Of a stretch of 64,000 bases of DNA, positions 37,972-46,159 are shown piece after piece. The notes beneath the pieces were generated by a model. The model was given only the letters and a program-made list of their open reading frames with translations. It did no database searches and was not told the DNA's origin. Position numbers and translations under genes: made by a program. The stretch covers positions 177,513 to 241,512 of the forward strand of contig NZ_JAMDGZ010000048.1 in assembly GCF_028656935.1 (NCBI RefSeq). Direction: 5' to 3'. This DNA is from Pseudomonas rubra (lineage in GTDB: Bacteria; Pseudomonadota; Gammaproteobacteria; Pseudomonadales; Pseudomonadaceae). Positions within the stretch are counted from its first letter, which is position 1; each line of letters starts with the position of its first letter.

Positions 37972-39594
37972 ATGTCGGATTACATTCAAGAGCAGGGCGC
38001 TGCAACGGCGAGCAACAGTCGCCGGGAAGAACGCAAGATCATTTTCGCGTCATCCCTCGGCACGGTGTTCGAGTGGTATGACTTTTTTCTCTACGGGGCG
38101 TTGGCCGCGGTCATCAGCAAACAGTTTTTTGCCGGGGTAAACGATACCACCGCCTTTATCTTCGCCTTGATGGCCTTCGCCGCCGGTTTCCTGGTAAGGC
38201 CTTTCGGTGCGCTGGTGTTTGGCCGCCTGGGCGATATGATCGGGCGCAAGTACACCTTCCTGGTGACTATCGTGCTGATGGGGCTGTCGACCTTTGCCGT
38301 CGGCCTGTTGCCAACCTACGCCAGCATCGGTATCGCGGCACCGATTATTCTGGTGGTGCTGCGTATGCTTCAGGGCCTGGCGCTAGGAGGTGAGTACGGT
38401 GGCGCGGCGACCTATGTTGCCGAGCATGCACCCCCCGGCAAACGCGGCTTCCATACCGGCTTCATTCAGTCCACAGCGACCCTTGGCCTGCTGCTGTCAT
38501 TGCTGGTGGTCCTGGGCAGCCGCTATATCAGTGGCGACCAGTTCGAAGTCTGGGGCTGGCGTCTACCGTTCCTGTTGTCGATTGTCCTGCTGGGGATTTC
38601 CACCTGGATCCGCATGAGCATGCATGAGTCGCCTGCTTTTGTGAAAATGAAGGCTCAGGGCAAGCTCAGCAAGTCACCCATTCGTGAGTCCTTCACCTCC
38701 TGGCCAAACCTGAAAGTGGTACTGACCGCACTGTTCAGCATTAATGCGGGCCAGGCGGTCACCTTCTACACGGCACAGTTCTATGTGCTGTTCTTCATGA
38801 CCCAGATGCTCAAGATGGACCCGGCCCAGGCCAATACCTTGCTGATCATCAGTGTGGTGATCGGTGCGCCGTTCTTCGTATTCTTTGGCTGGCTGTCCGA
38901 CCGTATCGGGCGCAAACCGATCCTGATGCTCGGCTTGTTGCTGGCAACGGTGCTCTACTTTCCGCTGTTCAAAGCACTGAGCCATTACGCTAACCCACAG
39001 ATCGATGCCGCCAGCCGTCAGGCACCTATTGTGGTCATGTCAGACCCGCAGGCATGCACCTTCCAGTTCGATCCGGTGGGCAAGGCGCGGTTTGACAGCC
39101 CCTGCGACAAGGTCAAGACCTTCCTGGTCAAACAGGGCCTGCCTTATAGCTCGGCTGAGGCTGTTGCGGGCGCCGAGGTGGTGGTGAGTATCGGCGAGCA
39201 GAAGATCAGCGGCTTCGACGAAGCGGCCATGCGTACAGCCATCGAAAAGGCCGGCTACCCGGCCAAGGCAGACCCTGCCAGCGTTAACCAGCCGATGGTG
39301 GTGTTGCTGATCGTGGCGATGATCCTGATCGCGACCATGACCTACGGACCGCTGGCAGCGGTGATGGTCGAGCTGTTCCCGACCCGCATCCGCTACACCT
39401 CCATGTCCCTGCCCTACCACATCGGCAACGGCTGGTTCGGTGGCTTCCTGCCGACTGTGTCGTTCGCTCTGGTGGTATACACCGGCGACATCTTCTATGG
39501 GCTCTGGTACCCGGTCCTGATCACCGGTATCAGCCTGGTGGTGGGGCTGTTCTGCCTGAAAGAAACCCGGGACGTGGATATCGACAAGGTTTAA
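37972..39594 (+). CDS. MHS-family (MFS) metabolite:H+ symporter with a large periplasmic loop
   Basis: A 540-aa transporter of the ProP/ShiA/KgtP type: about 12 membrane segments, the GRLGDMIGRKYT motif after TM2 and LSDRIGRKP in the 8-9 loop. Typical members have about 430-450 residues. The excess is a soluble insert at about 338-438, between TM9 and TM10, hence probably periplasmic, with two Cys (in DPQACTF and DSPCDK) that could form a disulfide. It follows the GMC oxidoreductase by 100 bases and may import its substrate. Specificity is not known. Confidence 0.88.
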   Translation: MSDYIQEQGAATASNSRREERKIIFASSLGTVFEWYDFFLYGALAAVISKQFFAGVNDTTAFIFALMAFAAGFLVRPFGALVFGRLGDMIGRKYTFLVTIVLMGLSTFAVGLLPTYASIGIAAPIILVVLRMLQGLALGGEYGGAATYVAEHAPPGKRGFHTGFIQSTATLGLLLSLLVVLGSRYISGDQFEVWGWRLPFLLSIVLLGISTWIRMSMHESPAFVKMKAQGKLSKSPIRESFTSWPNLKVVLTALFSINAGQAVTFYTAQFYVLFFMTQMLKMDPAQANTLLIISVVIGAPFFVFFGWLSDRIGRKPILMLGLLLATVLYFPLFKALSHYANPQIDAASRQAPIVVMSDPQACTFQFDPVGKARFDSPCDKVKTFLVKQGLPYSSAEAVAGAEVVVSIGEQKISGFDEAAMRTAIEKAGYPAKADPASVNQPMVVLLIVAMILIATMTYGPLAAVMVELFPTRIRYTSMSLPYHIGNGWFGGFLPTVSFALVVYTGDIFYGLWYPVLITGISLVVGLFCLKETRDVDIDKV

Positions 39595-39607
39595 GAAACT
39601 ACGGGTA

Positions 39608-39640
39608 CAAAAAAACCGGCGCAAGCGCCGGTTTTTTTAT
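39608..39640 (+). terminator. Bidirectional rho-independent terminator
   Basis: ACCGGCGC, AA, GCGCCGGT flanked by a run of A on the left and seven T on the right. It ends the transporter transcript and can also act on minus-strand transcription. Confidence 0.9.
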
Positions 39641-39767
39641 GCCGCGGAAAAACTTATGCACGATTTTAAGAAATCAGTCATACAGAGAAATAAATAGCTA
39701 AATTAGTAACTTAGCGAATTTTTATCTGAGAAATCCCAATACTGTACACAAGTTATCCACAGATCGC

Positions 39768-40538
39768 TCAGGCTACGCCGTGTGCTTGATTTGGCACAGC
39801 TGCTGGCAGCGAGCCGAGGTCGCGCTGGGCTTGTTCGTTCCACGCCGCTGCGCGGTCGTTTAGCTCGGCAATGGCCCGTGGGCCGCTGCCCTCTGCGTAC
39901 ATCGGAGCACCAATCACTACCTCGATGGTGCCCGCACGTTTGCTCCAGCCCTGCTTGGGCCAGAACTTGCCGGCGTTGTGGGCGATCGGCAGCACAGGCA
40001 GGTCGGCGTTGACCGCAAGCGCCGCACCGCTGCGCGAAAACTTGCCGATCTGGCCAAACGGCACGCGGGTGCCTTCAGGGAAGATCAGGACCCAGACGTT
40101 TTCCTTGAGCAGTTTGTTGCCCTTGCTGGCGACTTGCTTCAAGGCTGCCTTGGGGTTGTCGCGGTCAATGGCGATTGGTCGCAGCATGGCCATGGCCCAG
40201 CCGAAGAACGGCACGTACAACAGTTCACGCTTGAGCACCTGGCTCAAGGGCGAGAAATAGGCGGAAAGGAAAAAGGTTTCCCAGGTGCTCTGGTGGTTGG
40301 AGAGGATCACGCAAGGCTGCTTGGGGATGTTCTCAGCTCCGGTGACCTTGACCTTGATGTTGAGAAACACCCGTACCAGCACCAGCGCGAAGCGGCACCA
40401 GTAAACGTTGATGAAGCGGTAACGGGCGCTGAATGGCAGAAACGGCGCGATAAAAAAGCTCAGGGTGCACCACAGCAAGGAGCTGGTACCCAGCAGCAGG
40501 TAAAAAAGAAAAATTCTGATCGCCTGCAAGATCGACAT
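39768..40538 (-). CDS. plsC: 1-acyl-sn-glycerol-3-phosphate acyltransferase (PlsC/HdtS type)
   Basis: Acylates lysophosphatidate to phosphatidate. The 256-aa protein has an N-terminal membrane segment (about 8-34), the catalytic HQSTWE at 82-87 (H-x4-D/E form) and FPEGTR at 153-158. Its place before gmhB and glyS matches the pseudomonad gene called lptA/hdtS. The stop lies 128 bases from the transporter terminator. Confidence 0.92.
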   Translation of the reverse strand: MSILQAIRIFLFYLLLGTSSLLWCTLSFFIAPFLPFSARYRFINVYWCRFALVLVRVFLNIKVKVTGAENIPKQPCVILSNHQSTWETFFLSAYFSPLSQVLKRELLYVPFFGWAMAMLRPIAIDRDNPKAALKQVASKGNKLLKENVWVLIFPEGTRVPFGQIGKFSRSGAALAVNADLPVLPIAHNAGKFWPKQGWSKRAGTIEVVIGAPMYAEGSGPRAIAELNDRAAAWNEQAQRDLGSLPAAVPNQAHGVA

Positions 40539-40550
40539 AGCGGCATGTAC

Positions 40551-40572
40551 CGTTGCGGGCTTGCCCGCCTAG
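40551..40572. repeat. REP-like half palindrome between gmhB and plsC
   Basis: GCGGGCTTGCCCGC is the core of the P. putida-type REP found elsewhere in this window, here as a single hairpin without the partner. Confidence 0.55.
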
Positions 40573-40599
40573 TAAAAGTGCGCCTGTTGTGCAGACGCG

Positions 40600-41133
40600 C
40601 TATTTGTGGATAAGTTCTCTGGCGATGGCTGCCAGATCATCGAAAATAAGCGTATTTTCAGGAATCCCCTTGCTCAGGGTCTTCTCGCCTTTTCCGGTTT
40701 TTACCAGAATCGGTTGAGCATCGACGGCCAAAGCGGCTTCCAGGTCACCCTTACTGTCACCAACAAACCATACACCGGCCAGATTCACCTGGTAGTGCAC
40801 GGCAATGGTGCTCAGCATTCCCGGCTTGGGTTTGCGGCAGGCGCAGCCCTCATCGGGCCCATGCGGGCAATAGACGATCATCCCGACCTCGCCCCCCTGC
40901 TCGGCCACTAGCTCGCGCAGGCGCGCATGCATGGCCTCGAGGGTAGCCAGGTCGTAGTAGCCACGGGCAATGCCGGACTGGTTGGTGGCAACGGCCACCG
41001 TCCAGCCGGCTTTGCTCAACTGCGCAATCGCATCGATCGAACCGGGGATTGGAATCCACTCGTCCAGCGACTTGATGTAGGCGTCGGAGTCCTGGTTGAT
41101 CACCCCGTCCCGATCGAGAATCAGCAGCTTCAA
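40600..41133 (-). CDS. gmhB: D-glycero-beta-D-manno-heptose-1,7-bisphosphate 7-phosphatase
   Basis: HAD phosphatase of LPS heptose precursor synthesis. The 177-aa protein has the nucleophile motif LDRDGVIN (Asp7, Asp9) and the zinc-binding Cys89, His91, Cys97 and Cys99 in YCPHGPDEGCACRKPKP. The start is a TTG (M-KLLILDRDG), three bases after the glyS stop. A DnaA box (40605) covers its last codons. Confidence 0.95.
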   Translation of the reverse strand: MKLLILDRDGVINQDSDAYIKSLDEWIPIPGSIDAIAQLSKAGWTVAVATNQSGIARGYYDLATLEAMHARLRELVAEQGGEVGMIVYCPHGPDEGCACRKPKPGMLSTIAVHYQVNLAGVWFVGDSKGDLEAALAVDAQPILVKTGKGEKTLSKGIPENTLIFDDLAAIARELIHK

Positions 41134-41136
41134 GAC

Positions 41137-43191
41137 TTACCCCAGCAACGAAATGTCGGCAACGCCCAGGAACAGACCGCGCAGGCGGCTGAGCAAGGCA
41201 TAGCGGTTGGCGCGGACATTGGCATCGTCGGCGTTGACCATCACCGCCTCGAAGAAGGCGTCGACCGGTTCGCGCAGGGCAGCCAGGCGTGCCAGCGATT
41301 CGCTGTACTGGCGAGCGGCGGCCATTGGCTGCACAGCCTGGTCGGCCTGCTGGATCGCCGAGTACAGGGAGAACTCGTTGGCGTTGTCGAAGTACTTCGG
41401 CTCGACCGTGCTGGCGACAGCGCCCTCGGCCTTGCTCAGCAGGTTCGACACACGCTTGTTCACCGCGGCCAGGGCAGCGGCTTCGGGCAGCTGACGGAAG
41501 GCTTGTACGGCCTGCACGCGTTGGTCGAAGTCCAGTGCCGAACCCGGCTTGAGGGCACGCACCGACAGGTAGGTGGCAACGTCGATACCTTCGTCTTCAT
41601 AACGGGCACGCAGGCGATCGAAGACGAACTCCAGGACTTGCTCGGACAGGCCTGCGGCCTTGATCTTGGCACCGAACTGGCTGACGGCGAAGTTCACCGC
41701 CTCGTTCAGGTCCAGGTCCAGCTGCTTCTCGATCAGGATACGCAGTACGCCCAGTGCTGCACGGCGCAGGGCGTAGGGGTCCTTGCTACCGGTCGGGAGC
41801 ATGCCGATACCGAAGATACCGACCAGGGTGTCGAGCTTGTCGGCAATCGCCACCGCCGCACCGGTCAGGGTCGACGGCAGTTCAGCGCCAGCACCGCGCG
41901 GCATGTACTGCTCGTTCAGGGCCAGGGCGACGTCTTCAGGCTCGCCGTCGTTGAGGGCGTAGTAGTAACCGGCAACACCCTGCATCTCAGGGAACTCACC
42001 GACCATCTCGGTGGCCAGGTCGCACTTCGACAGCAGGCCGGCACGTGCCGCGCGCTGGGCGTCGCCGCCAATGCGCTGGGCGATGAAGGCTGCCAGCTTG
42101 GCAACCCGCTCGGCCTTGTCGAAAACGCTGCCCAATTGAGCCTGGAACACCACGTTTTTCAAGCGTTCGTTGAAGCTTTCCAGCGCCTGCTTCTTGTCTT
42201 GCTTGAAGAAGAACTCGGCGTCGGTCAGGCGCGGGCGCACGACCTTCTCGTTACCTTCGACGATCTGCTTCGGATCGCGGCTCTCGACGTTCGCTACAGT
42301 GATGAAGCGCGGCAGCAGCTTGCCGTCGGCGTCCAGCAGGCAGAAGTACTTCTGGTTGTCCTGCATGGTGGTAATCAGTGCTTCTTGCGGCACCTCGAGG
42401 AAGCGTTCCTCGAACGAGCACACCAGCGGCACCGGCCATTCAACCAGTGCGGTTACTTCGTCGAGCAGCGCCGGCGGCACGATGGCGCTGCCTTCCTGCT
42501 GCAGGGCGAGTTCGGCAGTACGCTTGCTGATCAGCTCGCGGCGCTCGGCAAAATCTGCCAGGACGTAGGCCTTGCGCAGGTCTTCCTGGTAGTTGGCCGG
42601 GGCGGTGATACGCACGTTTTCCGGGTGGTGGAAGCGGTGGCCACGGGATTCGCGACCGGCTTTCTGCGCCAGCAGGGTGCAGTCAACCACCTCGTCACCG
42701 AGCAGCATGACCAGCCACTGGGTCGGACGCACGAACTCTTCCTTGCGCGCACCCCAGCGCATGCGCTTGGGGATTGGCAGGTCGTTGAGCGAGTCCTCGA
42801 CGATGGTCGGCAGCAGGCTGGCGGTGGCCTTGCCCGGGATGTGCTGGGAGAAGCGCAGTTTGGCGCCGCTCTGGTCGATATCCGAGAGCTCTACACCGCA
42901 CTTCTTGGCAAAGCCCAGGGCGGCCTGGGTTGGCTTGCCTTCCGCGTCGAAGGCAGCCTGGCGTGGCGGGCCGTCGAGGTTGACGCTGCGGTCCGGCTGC
43001 TGGGTGTCGAGGTTGCGAATCAGCACGGCCAGGCGGCGCGGTGCGGCGAACACCTGCTTGTCGGTGTAGTTCAGGCCAGCGGCCTGCAGGCCTTTCTCGA
43101 TACCGGCGAGGAAGGCATCACCCAGGCTGCTCAGGGCCTTGGGTGGCAGTTCTTCGGTGCCCAGTTCAACCAGGAAATCTTGAGCACTCAT
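41137..43191 (-). CDS. glyS: Glycyl-tRNA synthetase beta subunit
   Basis: Beta chain of the tetrameric bacterial GlyRS. The 684-aa protein starts MSAQDFLVELGTEELPPKAL, the family N-terminus, and ends with an anticodon-binding domain. It overlaps the glyQ stop by four bases (ATGA), so the two subunits are translationally coupled. Confidence 0.98.
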   Translation of the reverse strand: MSAQDFLVELGTEELPPKALSSLGDAFLAGIEKGLQAAGLNYTDKQVFAAPRRLAVLIRNLDTQQPDRSVNLDGPPRQAAFDAEGKPTQAALGFAKKCGVELSDIDQSGAKLRFSQHIPGKATASLLPTIVEDSLNDLPIPKRMRWGARKEEFVRPTQWLVMLLGDEVVDCTLLAQKAGRESRGHRFHHPENVRITAPANYQEDLRKAYVLADFAERRELISKRTAELALQQEGSAIVPPALLDEVTALVEWPVPLVCSFEERFLEVPQEALITTMQDNQKYFCLLDADGKLLPRFITVANVESRDPKQIVEGNEKVVRPRLTDAEFFFKQDKKQALESFNERLKNVVFQAQLGSVFDKAERVAKLAAFIAQRIGGDAQRAARAGLLSKCDLATEMVGEFPEMQGVAGYYYALNDGEPEDVALALNEQYMPRGAGAELPSTLTGAAVAIADKLDTLVGIFGIGMLPTGSKDPYALRRAALGVLRILIEKQLDLDLNEAVNFAVSQFGAKIKAAGLSEQVLEFVFDRLRARYEDEGIDVATYLSVRALKPGSALDFDQRVQAVQAFRQLPEAAALAAVNKRVSNLLSKAEGAVASTVEPKYFDNANEFSLYSAIQQADQAVQPMAAARQYSESLARLAALREPVDAFFEAVMVNADDANVRANRYALLSRLRGLFLGVADISLLG

Positions 43192-44135
43192 TGTGCAGCC
43201 TCCAGCTTAGCCAACACTTCATCACGCAATTCAGGGGATGCCATCGGGAAGCCCAGCTTGGCGCGGGCTTGCAGGTAGCTCTGGGCCACGGCCCGGGCCA
43301 GGGTCCGTACGCGCAGGATGTAGCGCTGACGCTCGGTCACCGAAATGGCGCGGCGGGCATCGAGCAGGTTGAAGGTGTGCGAGGCCTTGAGGACCATTTC
43401 ATAGGTCGGCAGCGGCAGCTCCAGCTCGATCAGGCGGTTGGCTTCGCTCTCGTAGAAGTCGAACAGTTCGAACAGCTTTTCGACGTTGGCGTGCTCGAAG
43501 TTGTAGGTCGACTGCTCCACCTCGTTCTGGTGGAACACGTCGCCATAGGTCACCTTGCCGAACGGGCCGTCGGTCCAGATCAGGTCGTAGACCGAATCCA
43601 CACCCTGCAGGTACATGGCCAGGCGTTCCAGGCCGTAGGTGATTTCACCAGTGACCGGCAAGCACTCGATGCCGCCCACTTGCTGGAAGTAGGTGAACTG
43701 GGTGACTTCCATGCCGTTGAGCCAGATTTCCCAACCCAGGCCCCAGGCGCCGAGGGTCGGCGATTCCCAGTTGTCTTCGACGAAGCGAATGTCGTGCACC
43801 AGCGGGTCGAGGCCGATGGCTTTGAGCGAGCCCAGGTACAGTTCCTGGAAGTTCGCCGGGTTCGGCTTGAGGACTACCTGGAACTGGTAATAGTGCTGCA
43901 GGCGGTTCGGGTTTTCGCCATAACGGCCATCCGCCGGACGACGGCTAGGCTGCACATAGGCGGCGTTCCAGGTTTCCGGGCCGATGGCGCGCAGGAACGT
44001 GGCAGTATGGAAAGTGCCGGCGCCTACTTCCATATCGTAGGGCTGAAGCACCACACAACCTTGCTCGGCCCAGTAGTTCTGCAGGGCGAGGATCAAGTCT
44101 TGGAAGGTACGCACGGCTGGCGTAGGCTGGCTCAC
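43188..44135 (-). CDS. glyQ: Glycyl-tRNA synthetase alpha subunit
   Basis: Catalytic alpha chain of GlyRS, 315 aa, with TFQDLILALQNYWAEQGC near the N-terminus and the class II motifs (GAGTFHTATFLRAIGPE, YVQPSRRPADGRYGENPNR). Two GTG codons three codons apart can start it; the inner one is used because AGGTG lies six bases before it. Confidence 0.97.
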   Translation of the reverse strand: MSQPTPAVRTFQDLILALQNYWAEQGCVVLQPYDMEVGAGTFHTATFLRAIGPETWNAAYVQPSRRPADGRYGENPNRLQHYYQFQVVLKPNPANFQELYLGSLKAIGLDPLVHDIRFVEDNWESPTLGAWGLGWEIWLNGMEVTQFTYFQQVGGIECLPVTGEITYGLERLAMYLQGVDSVYDLIWTDGPFGKVTYGDVFHQNEVEQSTYNFEHANVEKLFELFDFYESEANRLIELELPLPTYEMVLKASHTFNLLDARRAISVTERQRYILRVRTLARAVAQSYLQARAKLGFPMASPELRDEVLAKLEAAQ

Positions 44136-44217
44136 GAAATTCACCTGTTTCTAGGGCTGCGAATATAAAGAGCGGGAGTATAACCCGATTCGCGCAGGCC
44201 TCTACCCTTGGAGCCTT

Positions 44218-44814
44218 ATGCCACGTTGCTTTTGGTGTACCGACGATCCGCTTTACCAGGCTTACCACGACGAGGAATGGGGCACGCCGCAGCGCGACCC
44301 CGGGCAGCTGTTTGAAATGCTTCTGCTCGAAGGCTTCCAGGCCGGGCTGTCGTGGATCACCGTGTTGAAGAAGCGCGAGCGCTACCGCCAGGTGCTGTTC
44401 GGCTTCGATCCGCAGCGCCTGGCGCAGATGAGCGACGAAGAAATCGAAGAGCGCATGCTCGACCCGGGCATCATCCGCAACCGCCTCAAGCTCAATGCCG
44501 CGCGGCGTAATGCCCGGGCCTGGCTGGCGCTGGAAAACCCGGCGCAATGGCTCTGGTCGTTTGTCGCAGGCTCCGCCAAGGTCAATCATTTCAACCAGCG
44601 CAGTGAAGTCCCGGCCGTGACCGCTGAAGCCGAGGCCATGAGCAAGGCGTTGCGCAAAGCCGGCTTCACCTTTGTTGGCCCGACCATTTGCTACGCCTTC
44701 ATGCAGGCGACCGGCATGGTCATGGACCACACCACCGACTGTGATCGTTACGCCGCGCTTGCCCAGGGGGTTACAATGGCCGGCTTGCAGAAAGAGGAAC
44801 CAGCTTGTGGATAA
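44218..44814 (+). CDS. tag: DNA-3-methyladenine glycosylase I
   Basis: Removes 3-methyladenine from alkylated DNA. The 198-aa protein keeps the zinc ligands of the Tag family: Cys4, His17, and His171/Cys175 in DHTTDC. The residue pattern PRCFWC..DPLYQAYHDEEWG is typical. It is divergent from glyQ, and its stop overlaps the next gene. Confidence 0.96.
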   Translation: MPRCFWCTDDPLYQAYHDEEWGTPQRDPGQLFEMLLLEGFQAGLSWITVLKKRERYRQVLFGFDPQRLAQMSDEEIEERMLDPGIIRNRLKLNAARRNARAWLALENPAQWLWSFVAGSAKVNHFNQRSEVPAVTAEAEAMSKALRKAGFTFVGPTICYAFMQATGMVMDHTTDCDRYAALAQGVTMAGLQKEEPACG

Positions 44815-45694
44815 GTTCAAGGGCGCCCTGATGGTCGGGGCGTTGCGATTGTTTGCCAAGCTCCCCTGGAGCGCCGTACAGCGGGTCGGCGCAGCGATTG
44901 GCTGGATCATGTGGAAGGTGCCGAACAGTTCACGCAACGTCGTGCGCATCAACCTGGCCAAGTGCTTCCCGGACATGGACCCGGTTGCCCGCGAGCAACT
45001 GGTGGGCCGGACCCTGATGGACATCGGCAAGTCCTTTACCGAAAGCGCCTGTGCCTGGATCTGGCCGGCCCAGCGCTCGCTCGACCTGGTGCGCGAGGTC
45101 GAAGGCCTGGAAGTGCTGCAGGCGGCCTTGGCTTCGGGCAAGGGCGTGGTCGGTATCACCAGCCACCTGGGCAACTGGGAAGTGCTCAACCACTTCTATT
45201 GCAGCCAGTGCAAACCGATCATTTTCTACCGCCCGCCCAAGCTCAAGGCGGTCGATGACCTGTTGCGCGAACAGCGCGTGCAACTGGGCAACCGCGTGGC
45301 GGCGTCGACCAAGGAAGGCATCCTGAGCATTATCAAGGAAGTGCGCAAAGGGGGTCAGGTGGGTATTCCGGCCGACCCTGAGCCGGCAGAGTCGGCGGGG
45401 ATCTTTGTGCCGTTCTTCGCCACCCGGGCGCTGACCAGCAAGTTTGTGCCGAACATGCTCGCAGGCGGCAAGGCGGTCGGGGTGTTCCTGCATGCCCTGC
45501 GCCTGCCGGATGGTTCCGGCTTCAAGGTCATCCTGGAAGCGGCGCCCGAGGCCATGTACAGCGAAGACACCGAAACCTCTGCTGCGGCCATGAGCCAGGT
45601 GGTCGAGCGCTATGTACGGGCTTATCCGAGCCAGTACATGTGGAGCATGAAGCGCTTCAAGAAGCGCCCGGCGGGCGAGCCGCGCTGGTATTGA
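44807..45694 (+). CDS. lpxL: LpxL/HtrB-type lipid A acyltransferase
   Basis: Adds a secondary acyl chain to lipid A at the inner membrane. About 295 aa with an N-terminal hydrophobic helix and the catalytic HLGNWE at 120-125. The GTG start (M-DKFKGALMVGALRLF) has GAGGA upstream and overlaps tag by eight bases. The start codon itself lies inside an exact DnaA box (TGTGGATAA at 44806), a coincidence worth noting. Which acyl chain and position it serves cannot be told. Confidence 0.88.
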   Translation: MDKFKGALMVGALRLFAKLPWSAVQRVGAAIGWIMWKVPNSSRNVVRINLAKCFPDMDPVAREQLVGRTLMDIGKSFTESACAWIWPAQRSLDLVREVEGLEVLQAALASGKGVVGITSHLGNWEVLNHFYCSQCKPIIFYRPPKLKAVDDLLREQRVQLGNRVAASTKEGILSIIKEVRKGGQVGIPADPEPAESAGIFVPFFATRALTSKFVPNMLAGGKAVGVFLHALRLPDGSGFKVILEAAPEAMYSEDTETSAAAMSQVVERYVRAYPSQYMWSMKRFKKRPAGEPRWY

Positions 45695-45708
45695 GGGCCC
45701 TTGCACCC

Positions 45709-45842
45709 TTGTAGGCGCTGGCTTGCCTGCGATCGGCGGCGAAGCCGTCGTAAATCCTGAGTCCCGGTTGTATCTGACAAACCTAGGACTCAGGTTCTGC
45801 GGCCGCTGCGCGCCCGATCGCAGGCAAGCCAGCTCCTACAAA
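45709..45842. repeat. REP pair (BIME-like nested palindrome)
   Basis: Outer arms: TTGTAGGCGCTGGCTTGCC.. at the left matches the inverse of ..GGCAAGCCAGCTCCTACAA at the right over about 29 bases with one mismatch. Inside lies a second inverted pair, CCTGAGTCC and GGACTCAGG. It fills the gap between the convergent acyltransferase and TPR genes, where REP elements usually sit. Confidence 0.85.
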
Positions 45843-46147
45843 TTCTTATCCAGCTTCTTCAGAAACACCGTCATCTCTTTCTCGGCCTGCTTGTCGCCAT
45901 GGGCCTTCGCCGCTTCCAGCCCCTGCTCCCAGGCTTGGCGCGCACCTGCCAAGTCACCCTCAAGCTGATGCGCCTTGCCCAGCAGCTTCCACGCCGCCGA
46001 GTACTTGGGATCAAACTCGATGCAGCGCTGCAGGTGTACAGCCGCCTCGGCGCCGTTGCCATCGTCGAGCCAAGCTTTGCCCAGGCCGAAGCGCAACAGG
46101 GCGTTATCCACACCCTTGGCCAGCATTTTCTCCAGTGATTCGCGCAT
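45836..46147 (-). CDS. Small TPR-repeat protein
   Basis: A 103-aa protein with two to three tetratricopeptide repeats (for example AAVHLQRCIEFDPKYSAAWKL and AHQLEGDLAGARQAWEQGLE). It has no signal peptide or membrane segment and no other domain. It lies 12 bases after trkA and is probably co-transcribed; its function is unknown. Confidence 0.8.
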   Translation of the reverse strand: MRESLEKMLAKGVDNALLRFGLGKAWLDDGNGAEAAVHLQRCIEFDPKYSAAWKLLGKAHQLEGDLAGARQAWEQGLEAAKAHGDKQAEKEMTVFLKKLDKNL

Positions 46148-46159
46148 TCCAGGTCCCTC

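Noticed and set aside
40927..43278. A 783-codon open frame on the plus strand opposite glyS
   Set aside because: It is the mirror frame of a high-GC real gene. The glyS protein on the other strand is unambiguous and the mirror translation shows no family features.
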